From Saccopteryx bilineata (taxonomy: Eukaryota; Chordata; Mammalia; Chiroptera; Emballonuridae), in the NCBI RefSeq assembly GCF_036850765.1, contig NC_089493.1:8619632-8683631 (forward strand): a DNA stretch of 64,000 nucleotides. Reading direction: 5' to 3'. Positions 1 through 10,437 of the stretch are shown here, piece after piece. The number at the start of each line of letters is the position of its first letter. The stretch's first letter is position 1. The notes beneath the pieces were generated by a model. That model saw nothing but the letters and a program-made list of their open reading frames with translations, made no database searches and was not told the DNA's origin. A program made the position numbers and the translations under genes.

Positions 1-765
1 AGCAGTGGGTCGCTCTTTCCAGGCAGCCGTAGCTGCAGTGACAGGGACATTTGTGGGTTCACTCTGGAAGACACACTGGCAGCTAGGGAGAGCCCCCAGA
101 GGAGCCAGGTGCCCAGGCACACCCCTCCCAGTCCTTGCATTTTTCAGGCAGGACTTCCTTTCGCTTCCATCGACGTCGCAGAATGAAAACCCAACAAGAT
201 GCAACCTGGACTCTTTGTCAACATCCCCCTAAGGGCGGCTAAGAGGAAAGGAGGTACAATGTCATCGTGCGTTACCCCAGTCTCTCCTAGACACTAAGGA
301 GATATGGAAAGTGCCCAAACCACCATCCAAGAACTAGTGTCCGGCCCTCGCTGCCTGACAGTGAAGGGTGGACACAGAAATGCTCAGGGCGTTGGCCTTT
401 TGTGCCGCAGGGGTAGGCGATTGGGTGTACGCCCCGGGGATGTGCAGTCACCCCCACAGTGAGCATCCTGGCTTTCCATCAACTGTGTGTCGACGCTGCT
501 ATAAAGCGGCATGCGCAGACATCGATGGTCCTGCGCAGGACTCCCACATGGTCCCACGCATGGTTCTCGCTGCCTGTCCCCCATAAGCAGGTTCCTAGTA
601 TATCATACACGCCTACCGTCCTGTAAATCAGGGGTTAATTGTGATTCTTTCAGATCGGTGAAAATAGGAAGCTGCAACTTCTGAAGAATCCCTTCAAGTG
701 GAGGAGAGCTCAGAGGGAGGGGCAAACTTTCTGAAATCTGAGTTTACTGCTATTCCGGAGCCATT
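1..765. other. unique sequence, no gene seen
   Basis: Mixed-composition DNA with only short open frames and no recognisable protein, RNA gene or repeat. The frames present on both strands are of chance length and show no domain. A distal exon or a decayed repeat too old to recognise cannot be excluded. Confidence 0.5.
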
Positions 766-778
766 TGTGGCATGTTCG

Positions 779-782
779 CAGT

Positions 783-860
<78 letters not shown>
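779..860. repeat. compound (GT)n(GA)n(GT)n microsatellite
   Basis: A GT run, a GA run of about 11 repeats and a second GT run follow each other without interruption. The open frames across it encode only alternating Cys/Val, Arg/Glu or Thr/His/Leu/Ser and are artefacts of the dinucleotide pattern. Such tracts are usually length-polymorphic. Confidence 0.97.
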
Positions 861-863
<3 letters not shown>

Positions 864-2070
864 AAAAAAATGCGTCAAGTACAAATGCTGGAAAGTCCCA
901 GTGCAGTTGAATGAACAAAGCCACTTAGGACAAGTGCGAATCCTGCGTGTGGAGATGTGCACAGCCCGGCGTCTCCCTGACATCCAGCCTGGCTTGTCTG
1001 GTGTCATCAAAACATTTTTCCTTCTCCCGGGTCATGTTGGTCTGTAGTATAATTTGAATTTTCAAGCTGTTATCTATACATCATTCCCAATAGCATCCAG
1101 ATGAAAGGAAACAATTTCAAATTCTATAATTAAGCAATCCAGAGCGTGCAACAGGCAGGGGACAAACGGGGGCTGTTGGGGAGATGGGGGAGCCCGTGCA
1201 GGACGGAGGCCTGAGCTCCAAGCCCACCAGGCCGGCTGAGCAGGCAAAACTCAGCGCTCTCACCTAAAACCCTCTCTTCACGTGAGTGTTCCCGTGCTCA
1301 GAACACAGTCCCGACTCCCACACCGCCTGCCCTCTTTAAACAACATTTTTCTTTCGGGGATAATTCCAGCATGTTTGGCAGATTTATTCCAGTGGGGATC
1401 CTCCCCTCACCCTGGAAAAGGAGCTCGCTTCTGGGGTGCACAGAACAGCCCTAAATACTTCCTGCTGGAGAAGGCTGGGCTGGTTTCTTTCTTTTAATTT
1501 TCCCCCCCCTAACAGGACAGGGTTTGAAGAATTGCTTCTACCATGGATACCAGAGAGGGGAATTTTAAGTAGGCAGAATGTAATCACCCAAATTGGAATT
1601 CAGCCAGGACACTGCCGGGGCAATTGCTCCTCCTCTCGCGCTAAGTGCCAGGGGAGCGTCAACGACTCACGCTGCGCAGGCCTGTGGTCCTGCGCCCCCA
1701 TTCACGTGGGGCTGCCGGGGGCAGGGAGCCGCGGGGCTTACCTAGACGGACGAGCAGCCACGCCCGCAGAAACACATTCTTACCATCACAGCGACGGCGA
1801 AGGGTGTCTTTCCACTCCCAGACCCCCAGTCCTGCACCTCGCAGCCTCTCAGTGACGCTGGGGAGGCTGCTTCTCCTGTCTCCACCGCTTTAACCCCAAA
1901 CTGAGCACCAAAGAGCTTGTGACCCACTCAAGGCCACACACGGGGCTCCAGCGCCATCCGACCCCAGACCCCACCTTAGTTTGTGACAGAAACACCTGAG
2001 CTGACTCCATGTCGACTGGACTCCGCTCAGGCTTCCGTACGGAGCAGATGTCTCTTTAAAGACAAAGGTT
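861..2070. other. unique sequence, no gene seen
   Basis: An AT-rich part (about 1040-1145) is followed by moderately GC-rich DNA with scattered CpGs (1640-1760). I recognise no repeat. The open frame at 1436-1855 (139 codons) lacks any domain and overlaps equally long frames in other registers, so I do not call a gene. Confidence 0.5.
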
Positions 2071-2074
2071 TGTT

Positions 2075-2300
2075 TTTGTTTTGTTTTTTTAAAATAGTTT
2101 CTACATAGTATAAGCAGGATTGTAGTGAACATCCTTCATATAGTCATCTCTGCACACATCTCTGATCATCATCAGAGAATCTGCTTATCTTAGGGAATTA
2201 CAATAATTTCCTAGCAGCGAAACTGTCAGTTCACAGGGAATATCCATGTTTTAAATGATGAGGATTGGACATGATCACCTCGCCCCCTGGAAAGTGACCT
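2075..2300 (-). mobile_element. old L1M-type LINE fragment, antisense
   Basis: The stretch carries the order seen in antisense 3' regions of ancient L1 elements: a T-rich start, then wording close to 'agtgaacatccttcatat', 'ctgcacacatctctgat' and 'ttagggaattacaataatttcctag', then a degraded 'aactgtcagttcacagg' segment. Divergence is high and no frame is open. Both edges are approximate. Confidence 0.6.
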
Positions 2301-2479
2301 CTCCTGACCACACGGTCATTGTAAACTCTATTGTCCACACACACAGGTTTCGTGTTGATAAGGACAAGATGCTCCACACGTGTCCTGTGCCACCTTCGTG
2401 TGAACCCCAGCCCCGCAAACTCTCAGTGACCAGGACCCTCCCTTGGCCCCGACTTGCACAATTATGCATCATTCATGAT

Positions 2480-2640
2480 TTTATAAGAATCCCTCTTAGC
2501 CTGGGAAGTAAGCTCGTTGAGGTCAGGAATCATTTGTAAATCCATCTTTATCTCCCAACACCCAGCACAGGTCTTCACACAGAGAAATGGCTCCGTGAAG
2601 GCGGGTGTCCGTGAGTGTGTAAAGCCCACGATGACTCAGA
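2480..2640 (+). mobile_element. L2 LINE 3'-end fragment
   Basis: The sequence follows the L2 3' end in order: 'gaagtaagctcgttgaggtcagg', a short T/A-rich part, 'ctcccaacacccagcacagg', and a degraded ending. This is an old mammal-wide element with no coding capacity. Confidence 0.6.
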
Positions 2641-2689
2641 GAACACGCTCGTGCTGAATGGAACACAAGCGCTCATGGAGGGTGGAAAT

Positions 2690-2790
2690 AAACCCAGGGT
2701 TTGGAGTCAGGCCCAGAGGTTACAATTCCTCCCTAGCCCTGTGTGCCCTTGAGGAAAATCGAGGAAAATGACTTTGATTCATACGTGACA
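2690..2790 (+). mobile_element. MIR SINE fragment
   Basis: The 'ggtttggagtcaggcc' opening followed by a 'gccctgtgtgcccttgag' segment matches the 5' half of MIR, an ancient tRNA-derived SINE. It is short and divergent, and its ends are approximate. Confidence 0.45.
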
Positions 2791-3540
2791 CGGAGCCAAC
2801 AGCATCACCAGGCAGAGTTGCTTCAGCTTTTGAGGTTAACTGTAGTGCACACCTGACTGATTTTTAGCCCTCTGGTTCTTATTCACGGGAGTCCAGTGGT
2901 GTTGGCTTATTAACAAAGTTTTCACAAGCCAGCAGCCAAGTGAGAAGAACGAGGCAAATCCGGCCAGTTTTCCTGAAAGCACAATCCATTCGAATGGAGG
3001 GACTGTCCTCTCCTGGGATATGATGTGGTTTGTACTGTTTTGCTGCGGAAACCTACCTTTGTTTGTGAAATCATGGTGACCGTCCATGGGAAGTGGTTTC
3101 ATCCTTTCTATATTTTTTCTTTGACAAAATTCAAAAGGCTGCAACTCCAAGTCCCTTCGACCAAAGCTTGGTTTCTCGTATTGTTCTGGCTCATAAGCAC
3201 GAGGGTTGTAGAACAAGAGTCAAGGCCAGCGCTCAGTCAACATCCTGATCCGACCTCCCAACTCCACACCCGTACCGAGCGTTAGAGAAAGAATTGGGAG
3301 ACAAGTGTGCAAACATCCCCCCCCAAAAAAAACTGGGCACCATTATTTTGGAGCATTAAGAAGAATAAAATGAGTCTCTCTTCTTCTTTTAGAACAAAAC
3401 TGAGCCTGGAGATTGGTCCCTTTGAAGCGGTGACTCATGGGGCCGATGCCACATTCAGAATTTCTTTCCGTGTGGCACCCCTCCTGGCTTCACCATGGCC
3501 GAGACTTCTCCATTCCAAATGGTTTCTCCAGCTTTTCTTT
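2791..3540. other. unique sequence, no gene seen
   Basis: No repeat or gene recognised. Antisense and sense frames of 126 and 86 codons overlap each other and show no domain or codon signature. A homopolymer C/A stretch lies near 3318-3331. Confidence 0.5.
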
Positions 3541-3859
3541 ACTTTTATTAAGTGAGAGGAGGGGAGATAGAGAGACAGACTCCTGCATGCGCCCCGACCA
3601 GGATCCACTCGGCAACCCCTGTCTGGGGCCTGTGCTCATTGAATCAACCGATGCTCAGACCACCCAAGCCATTCTCAGCACCTGGGGCCAATGCTCAAAC
3701 CAACTGAGCTACTAGCTGCGAGAAGGGAAGAGAGGGGGGGGAGAAGGCAGAAAGAAGCAGATGGTCCCCTCTCCTATGTGCCCTGACTGGGATCAAACCT
3801 GGGTCGTCCGTCCACACACGGGGCTGATGCTCTATCCACAGAGCCAACCAGCCAGGACA
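3541..3859 (-). mobile_element. tRNA-derived bat SINE, antisense, older copy
   Basis: Read on the minus strand it starts with a tRNA-like head (plus strand ends 'gagccaaccagccagga'), has a recognisable but mutated B box ('gatcaaacctgg' on the plus strand), a CT-rich middle, and a 3' part that on the plus strand reads 'gacagactcctgcatgcg' and 'ccaggatccactcgg'. The region between head and tail carries degraded copies of a 'gatgctcaaaccaactgagc' motif. No clean target duplication is visible, which suggests an older insertion than the copies at 37.5 and 40.9 kb. Confidence 0.85.
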
Positions 3860-3889
3860 ATATAATCTTTTAAAGTGAAATCCTTACTG

Positions 3890-4310
3890 CAAAATCATCA
3901 GCAGAATTATTTGCCTACCCAGAAAGGCTTCCAGTATCCCTGGTGGGAATGCAAATTAGTTTAGCCCCTTTCAGAAAACACCTGGGCAGGAGCATCTAAA
4001 TAAAATTTAAACCGCAGGTGCTCTTTGACACATCACCTATAACAGCAAAAAATATGGACACAAGTGTTTATAACAGGGGAAGAGTTAAATCAATGATGTT
4101 TATTGCTACTGTGGAATACTACATAGCCATTAAAAAAGAATACAGCAAATTTGTGTGTACCAACATGGGAAGATTTCTGAGATGTCGCTAAGGGAGGGGG
4201 CGATTTGCAGAGCAATGTGTACAGGAGAGTCTTGCTTATGAAACAACACCCACCAGCTTTTGTATAGATCCATATACCTACATGCATGCCTCGCAGGAGA
4301 GGGGGTCAAA
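3890..4310 (+). mobile_element. L1M-type LINE 3'-end fragment
   Basis: The segment follows the ORF2-end/3'UTR of old L1 elements in order: 'ggtgggaatgcaaattag', 'tataacagcaaaaaatatgg', 'gtggaatactacatagcc' followed by 'attaaaaaagaatac', then 'aacatgggaagatttctgag' and 'agagcaatgtgtacagg'. All frames are broken. Confidence 0.8.
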
Positions 4311-4319
4311 CCCGCCTTG

Positions 4320-4405
4320 GCTTCCTTCAGATAAGGGCACTGGGGCTGACTTTTAGGGCCCACCGGGTCATCCAGATGATCTCCCCATCACAGGGTCCTT
4401 AATGA
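4320..4405 (-). mobile_element. possible MLT1-like LTR fragment
   Basis: The run 'ttttagggcccaccgggtca' then 'tccagatgatctccccatca' resembles the antisense middle of MLT1-family (ERVL-MaLR) LTRs. It is only about 85 bp and abuts the L1M copy, so the call is tentative. Confidence 0.4.
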
Positions 4406-6535
4406 CGTGTGTGTGTAGCCAGGGGAAAGAGGTGGCACTGGGAGGGGAGTGACAGCATCGGGGAACCTTTGCCTTATGCTCTCTCTACTTGTGTCCTGTT
4501 TGAATAACACACGTTAATAATACAGTCACGTTTAGTTTATTATCATAAATAAACTGAATGAATTAAGAAACTGAAACGCAGTGCACTTCAGCCGAGCAGA
4601 GGGCTGTGGGCGGGTGGGTGCCCTGCTCTTCGGTCCTGTGCGACCACACAGGCACACATGCCTCCTGTCCACTCCTGGGTCCTCTCCTGTCCCACTGGGG
4701 TGTCGGACGCAGCAGCGTCTTTAGGCCCTTTCAGCTCATAGAGTCCCCGATCCTCTATTTGCAGTAACAAAAGGGAAGATTAATGTTCCTTCCATCAGGC
4801 AGACCTTGAAGGCCACAGTGTCGGGGCCCAACAAGTTGCTTTGTTTGCAAAGCAAGAAAATAGAATAAGAGCTTCCTTTCACAGGCCTCCCAAAGCCCAC
4901 CCAATACTCTGAGCCCCCAAAGTGCCTCTTCTGCAGAAAGACAATGTGTACCCCAGTGGACTTTAAAAATAGTGGATGGGGGAAAAGATTTTTTCCGAGA
5001 TGTGGGGAGAGATTTTTAGTACTCTGATCTTTAATGGCCGGGAGGAGTTTAATAAAGGTGACATGCAGCAGTTGCTAAGAGAAGCTGATTTATGTACAAA
5101 AGCAACACAGAACCTCTGCACACCAGGGTAGCGCCCTTCTCTTCGCCTGTGAATCCCGATATTCTGATGGAAGCCCGCGAGCTGAACTTTATTTATAATC
5201 AGCTTACAGCCTAGATCTCTGCGTTGTGAGTGCTTCTCAAATAACACAGCAACTCTCGTTGTCTCTTCCGGCCAATAAGAGGCTCACATCATACGCTCTC
5301 ATTGGAACACAGGTCACTCGCTGTCAAGGATAAAATAGTTTCCAAGCCTTTTCGATTAGTGAAATCGTAAAGGACAGAAGCTTGGGCCGGGGCTACGGCC
5401 ACAGCACCTGAGTACAGCTCAGAAAGCAATCAGTAAATAAATTGACATCGAGAGAAATCTCACTACCGGAAAAAATCTTTTTAAAAATTTTTCGACATCT
5501 GTGTTGAAGAGTTCACCGAGCAGTACAGACAGGTCACCTGGTCTGAGCAGCTGCTCTCTGAAGTGGGTCCTAAACACGTCCCGCCTCGCACAAGATAGGC
5601 AGCTGGGGGCGCCCGAGTAGACGGGAGACACCAGTTTCACAGATACAGGAACAGGACGGACAGACGGACGCGAGATGAGGCTTTGAGCTGTTCGCCCTCT
5701 GCTGAGGCTACCTGCCAGAGGGAGCCCGAGAGGGACCCCTGAGTCCCGAGGGAGCGTCCACAGAGAGGGTCCACGAGGGGCACACGGCAGAGAGGAGCAG
5801 GGTAAGTTGGCGTGGAGCTCACTCGCGGAGGGATCTCCGGCCAGCAGGTCTCACAGTTCATGACTCAGACCAGGGGACCTGGATTCAAGGAGCCCTTTTA
5901 AACCGCTCGGCAACCTGCTGCTCTCTCAGTCTGCAGGCGTCAGCCCCCGTGACGTCTGAGCCGCCGAGGCTCGTCTGGGAAGCAGGACGAGTGGCTTGTG
6001 CCGGGCTTCAGGCGCAGCCTGGGAAAGTCATCAAGTTCTCAGCCACAAAATATCTCTCTATATAATATATAGATATAGATGTTGAAGCCTGGCGGCACAC
6101 TGGCTCAGTCCTAAGATGACCACAAGCAGGACCGTACCAGAGCAGGCAGGGATACCCTCAGAACCAATCGGGCACATTTGTGGGACGTAAAGAAAGATGA
6201 CCTTTTCTCTGGGCAGGTCCAGCTCAGCCTCAGCAGCCGAACACGGGATGTCAGACCCTCCCACCACCTCTCCCACCTCCTGGGATACCTTGTGCAGCGA
6301 CCAGCCTCCACCACTGTACTCGGCAGCCCTGGACAAGAGGGTCCCTTCTGACATCTGAAACGTGCTGCCTGCCCTCCCTCCCTGTTCCTTCCACCGCGCG
6401 ACCCCTCCCGCCCCTCCCGCTCCTCCCAGCCCTGTCTCCACTCCACTCCGTGTGGGCCGAGCTCCTCCATGCAGGCCATCGTCCACTGAGAAAGCTGTTT
6501 CTCTTGCCCTTGTGACTTCTGACTTTCTCTCAGCT
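4406..6535. other. unique sequence, candidate conserved stretch at 4960-5350
   Basis: No repeat or gene recognised. The part at 4960-5350 is AT-rich with several TTTAAT, TTTATTTATAATC and CCAATAAG words and no transposon signature, which is the look of non-coding regulatory DNA, but this is only compositional. A short TA-rich run lies at 6050-6078. Frames of 142 and 184 codons on the minus strand at 6058-6665 overlap each other and an L2 element, with no domain. Confidence 0.4.
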
Positions 6536-6539
6536 TCTT

Positions 6540-6960
6540 AATTTTCTTGACCCTGATCCAAGATACCTGCCCCTTTCTCTCTAAAGGCTCCTTGACTCCC
6601 CCTCCAAGTTGCCGAAGCCCTTTCTTCCCGTAGCCTCTCTGACTCTCTTCTGTTCCAGTCTCCACACTCAGCCATCAGAATAATCTTTAAGAGATGCAAA
6701 TCACACCCTATAACACTCTGACCTAAAAACCATTCCAGACCTGCCCCCCTCATTTTTTGGATACACATCAAACCCTCAAAGTGACCTCCAAAAGCTTGCC
6801 TCTTGTGGCCTCCACTTGCCACACATCCTTACCTGACACCTTTTCTCCTGTTCCAGCCTTTGTCTAGTTTCTTGAATTCATAACTTATCCCTGCCCCGGG
6901 CCCTTTGCACACTCTGAAATGCAGAGAAAATGTTCCTGAGGTAACTAAAATGTGCTCTTC
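6540..6960 (+). mobile_element. L2 LINE fragment
   Basis: Sequence order matches the 3' coding end of L2: 'atgcaaatcacaccctataa', 'aaccattccagacctgcc', 'aaagtgacctccaaaagc', 'cacttgccacacatcc', and 'cgggccctttgcacac'. The copy is decayed in every frame. Confidence 0.7.
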
Positions 6961-6969
6961 CTGTTTTGT

Positions 6970-7190
6970 GCCCTCGTAATAATAGCTAACACTTCGTAAT
7001 GTATGTTTCAGACACTGTTCTAAAATCTTTTTGCTTATTTACTCATTTACTCCCCACACCAAGCCCATGAGGGAAATAATAGTATTCCCACTTTAAACAC
7101 TCAGATGGGGAGACTAAATACTTTGCCCGGAGACACATAGCTACTTAGAGCTAGGATCGTAATGGGGGTCGTGCGATTTCAGAGCTCAGA
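6970..7190 (-). mobile_element. MIR SINE, antisense
   Basis: Near-complete antisense MIR: 'aataatagctaacacttcg', 'cagacactgttctaaaatc', 'ttactcatttactcc', 'cactcagatggggagact', 'ttgcccggagacacatagct' and 'gagctaggatcgtaa' appear in the consensus order. Confidence 0.85.
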
Positions 7191-7254
7191 CAGTCCATTT
7201 TCCTGACACGTGGGGAAAATTCTCTACTTACAGTAGACTGTGCACTGCCTTCCC

Positions 7255-7330
7255 TTATTTTTGTGGATCTGACGCTGAGAAAAAAAGTACCTGGAACATA
7301 GTAGGTGCTCAGTAAACGTTGAACGGGCAG
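7255..7330 (+). mobile_element. short L2 or MIR 3'-end remnant
   Basis: 'gtacctggaacatagtaggt' followed by 'gctcagtaaacgttgaa' is the shared 3' terminal motif of L2 and MIR. Too short to assign further. Confidence 0.5.
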
Positions 7331-7439
7331 CTCCATGAGCCAGAAGTAGCGAGGGAACCGCACAGGCCATTCCTGATGCGTTCTCATCTCCACCACATAG
7401 GAACTGGGCTGCAAATGATAAATCCATACGGATTGCTGT

Positions 7440-7872
7440 AGAACCGATGGCTTCAAACCACATCTGTGTATTCTCTCACTGTTCCGGGCAGAAATCAGCG
7501 TGTCGGCGGGGCCTCGCTCCCTCTGGGGGCTCAGGGGAGGGCTCACGTCCTGGCCTCATCCTCACCTGCCTTGGCTCATGGCCCCTTCACCCATCCTCCC
7601 AGCCAGTGTTGTAGCATCTTGCTTTAGTTGTCATGGTGCCTCCTCCTGTGTCTAATCCCTCTCTGCCTCACTCTGTACGGACACACGTGATCATTTTTAG
7701 GACCCACCTGGCTAATCCAGAGAGAACTCCCCACCTCAAAATCCCTGACTTGCCTGACCTGTGGTGGCACAGTAGAGAAAGCATCGACCTGGAACGCTGA
7801 GGTCACCGGTTCAAAACCCCGGGCTTGCCTGGTCAAGGCACATATGGGAGTTGATGTTTCCTGCTCCTCCCC

Positions 7873-7913
<41 letters not shown>

Positions 7914-8048
7914 AAAATGAATAAATAAAAAAAATAATTTTTAAAAATCCCTGACTTAGTCACACCTGCAATGTCCGCTTTGACATAGGCTCAGATTCTG
8001 GGGATCGGGCTGGGTTATCTTTGGGAGCCATTATGCAGCCCATCATAA
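7440..8048 (-). mobile_element. MLT1-family LTR, antisense, split by a SINE
   Basis: The antisense order of an ERVL-MaLR LTR can be followed: a degraded 'gtattctctcactgttccgg' start, 'gtgtcggcggggcctcg', 'tttttaggacccacctggc', 'aatccagagagaactcc', then after the SINE 'agtcacacctgcaatgtcc', and finally 'tttgggagccattatgcagc'. The SINE at 7752-7943 interrupts it. It is an old solo-LTR-like remnant with no internal viral genes in the window. Confidence 0.7.
7738..7957 (+). mobile_element. tRNA-derived bat SINE with 14-bp target duplication
   Basis: The body runs from 7752 ('gcctgacctgtggtggc') to about 7943 and contains a degraded B box ('ggttcaaaacc'), a (CT)n run at 7877-7910 and an A-rich tail. 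It is flanked by identical copies of 'aaaatccctgactt' at 7738-7751 and 7944-7957. The A-rich left end of the duplication is what L1 endonuclease cleavage leaves. It sits inside an antisense MLT1 LTR. Confidence 0.97.
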
Positions 8049-8049
8049 T

Positions 8050-8265
8050 CATAACAGCCGAAAACAGAGAGCTAGCCGTCACCCTCCGAGCCGGACCCTG
8101 TGGGAGCCTCGGGGCACGCTCCCGTCCGACCTTGCAGCAGAGCGACGAGATGGATACTGTCAGCACCGCCCCGTTTCTCAAAAGAAAAGGCCAGGCCTTA
8201 GTAAGGGGCACAGCGAGGATGCGAACCCAGGCCGTTGGTACCCAGAGCCCATGCAACCACCACAT
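8050..8265 (-). mobile_element. MIR SINE, antisense
   Basis: A divergent but ordered antisense MIR: 'taatcataacagccga', 'ccttgcagcagagcgacgag', 'ggggcacagcgaggatgcg' and 'aacccaggccgttggtaccc' followed by 'agagcccatgc'. Confidence 0.65.
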
Positions 8266-8860
8266 GGCACCTCTAAGCACAGGGGTCACCCCAAGGGTAT
8301 TGGCAACAGACAGGAGAAGTTTCGTGGTCAGCTCGGCCAGGCAGCCCCACGGAAAACCCAACAACGGGCTTCAGATGGACACAGCCCAGCCGTCTTGATG
8401 CTGATGGCGGCCCCTCCTCATTGGACCTTGGGCACCTCTGAGCCGGGCTGGCAGGAGACCCTGTCGGCCATGCCCCACGTCGGCTTCACTTAGCACCCAC
8501 GGCTTTATGGCCTCGTGCCTGGCAGGCCGCCGTTACCGTCATCCACTCCGACTCGGGCGCGCGGCACCTCATTAATGTAGTATTTATTTTATTACCTTAT
8601 TGTGGAAGTTGGTGTTTATAATTTGCTGCTTTATATAATGGCCTTCTAATGCACACACTGCTGAATAATTCACCAGTGTCTCGCCACCGCCTCTCAGGAG
8701 CCCAATTCCTTTATCCTGCTAACTAGGTCAACGGTTTAAGTTCAGTCTTGGAGTCTTCCTGTTCTGTGGAGTGGGTTTCACCAAGATGCGTGCTGGGGCC
8801 ACCAACCAAGACCTGAATGTGGGGGCTGCTGCCCATCCTCTTCTCCTAGAGGGCAGAACA
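8266..8860. other. unique sequence with AT-rich candidate regulatory stretch
   Basis: No gene or transposon recognised. At 8568-8680 there is a sharply AT-rich segment with 'attaatgtagtatttatttt', 'tataatttgctgctttat' and 'ctgaataattcacc' between GC-rich flanks, with several homeodomain-like ATTA/TAAT cores. No further function can be inferred. Confidence 0.4.
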
Positions 8861-8861
8861 C

Positions 8862-9352
8862 ATGTGCCAGGTTGAATAAAGGCCCCACAGAGAGGGCCAC
8901 ATCCTAATCCTTGCAACCTGTAGACATGTTACCCTACCTGGCGAAACAAAACAAAAAACTCTGCAGAGGTGATTGAGTTGAGGACCTTGAGGTGAGGAGA
9001 TGATCCTGGACTAGCCAGGTGGGCCCTACATGGAACCACAGGTGTCCTTACAGGGGGAGGCAGAAGAATCCGAGGACAGAGCCAGGAGAAGGCGGTGTGG
9101 TGACAGATTGGAGAGAGATCGGAAACTGAAACACTCCTGGTTTGCAGACGAAAGAAGGGGCAGCGAGCCAAGGAGCCCCGGCGTCCTCTAGAATCTGGAA
9201 GAATCTCACGAGAGCCTCCAGAAGGAGCCTTGATTTTTCACCCTGTCCCCCGGCTCCCGACTTCCAGAACACGGAGAGAGTCATTGTGTGTTATTGAAAG
9301 TCGGTCACACATGGAGTGACTTGTTATGGCTGCCGGAGGAAACTAACACACC
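8862..9352 (+). mobile_element. MLT1-family LTR, sense
   Basis: The order of an MLT1 LTR is clear: 'ggttgaataaaggcccc', 'ctgcagaggtgattgagttg', 'aggaccttgaggtgaggag', 'ccaggtgggccctacatgg', 'gtgtccttacaggggg', 'gagagcctccagaaggagc', 'cttccagaacacggagag', and 'ttgttatggctgccggagg' then 'aaactaaca'. No internal retroviral sequence adjoins it. Confidence 0.8.
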
Positions 9353-9715
9353 ATGTCCTGTGCTGCCGCCTCCCACAGCTGGGCACGTGGCAGGAAAGTC
9401 TGCCAAAGCAATGAGACGGGCCCAGGCACCGATGACACAGGCAGAGGGTCATGGCTACATGATGGCCTGTGCGTAGAGGACACAGCATCCAGACTCAATG
9501 AGATCAGCCTGGCAAAACCCAGGCCAGACTCCCAAGCCTCGGCCAAACGGCTTGGCAGAGACACGGATGCCACAGAAAGCCCACTAACGCTAATGGGCTC
9601 CACTTCCTCTCCCGCCGAGCTTCTGGCCAGTGAAACGTGCAGCCACTTGCTATACCAGTCAGACATGCTGGATAGACATCAGAGGTCCCATCCCAGCTGG
9701 ACCGTGAGTCAGGCA
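9353..9715. other. unique sequence, no gene seen
   Basis: Overlapping frames of about 107-125 codons on opposite strands, no domain in any. No repeat recognised. Confidence 0.45.
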
Positions 9716-9719
9716 GGAC

Positions 9720-9850
9720 AGGGTTCCTAATCTCCCTAACAGATAAGAAAAATACGAGGCCGGGAGAGGTGAGAAGACTTGTCCAAGCGAGTCCAGCGGG
9801 CGGGCAGCAGACCTGGGCGCCGGGGCCTCAGCACCCCTGTGACACAGAGC
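9720..9850 (-). mobile_element. MIR-like segment feeding the 110-bp minisatellite
   Basis: 'aacagataagaaaaatacga' then 'ggccgggagaggtgagaaga' and 'cttgtccaagcgagtccag' follow the antisense MIR order (ends of 'gatgaggaaactgaggc', 'agagaggttaagtaacttg', 'cccaaggtcac'). The second half of this segment is the first unit of the tandem array. Confidence 0.55.
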
Positions 9851-10437
9851 TGAGACGTCTCACACTTGGGGCCTTCTCTCCACTCTTTTGTCCAAGGGAG
9901 TCCAGCGAGCAGGCAGCAGACCTGGAGCGCCGGGGCCTCAGCACCCTGTGACACAGAGCTGAGACGTCTCACACTTGGGGGCCTTCTCTCCACTCTTTTG
10001 TCCAAGGGAGTCCAGCGAGCAGGCAGCAGACCTGGAGCGCCGGGGCCTCAGCACCCTGTGACACAGAGCTGAGACGTCTCACACTTGGGGGCCTTCTCTC
10101 CACTCTTTTGTCCAAGGGAGTCCAGCGAGCAGGCAGCAGACCTGGAGCGCCGGGGCCTCGGCACCCCTGTGACACAGAGCTGAGACGTCTCACACTTGGG
10201 GCCTTCTCTCCACTCTTTTGTCCAAGGGAGTCCAGCGGGCAGGCAGCAGACCTGGGGCGCCGGGGCCTCAGCACCCCTGTGACACAGAGCTGAGACGTCT
10301 CACACTTGGGGCCTTCTCTCCACTCTTTTGTCCAAGGGAGTCCAGCGGGCAGGCAGCAGACCTGGGGCGCCGGGGCCTCAGCACCCCTGTGACACAGAGC
10401 TGAGACGTCTCACACTTGGGGGCCTTCTCTCCACTTT
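9782..10437. repeat. 110-bp minisatellite, six units
   Basis: Units start at 9782, 9891, 10001, 10111, 10221 and 10331 (spacing 109, 110, 110, 110, 110) and differ at only a few positions. Each holds 'gtccaagggagtccagcg', 'cgccggggcctc' and 'gctgagacgtctcacac'. Because 110 is not divisible by three, no single frame persists; frames of 60-101 codons on both strands here are repeat artefacts. The first unit is the most divergent and appears to be MIR-derived. Confidence 0.97.

Noticed and set aside
772..1047. Cys/Val-rich small protein frame
   Set aside because: It is the translation of GT and GA microsatellite runs.
6111..6665. 184-codon antisense frame
   Set aside because: It is Arg/Glu/Gly-rich with no domain, overlaps another frame, and its start lies in an L2 element.
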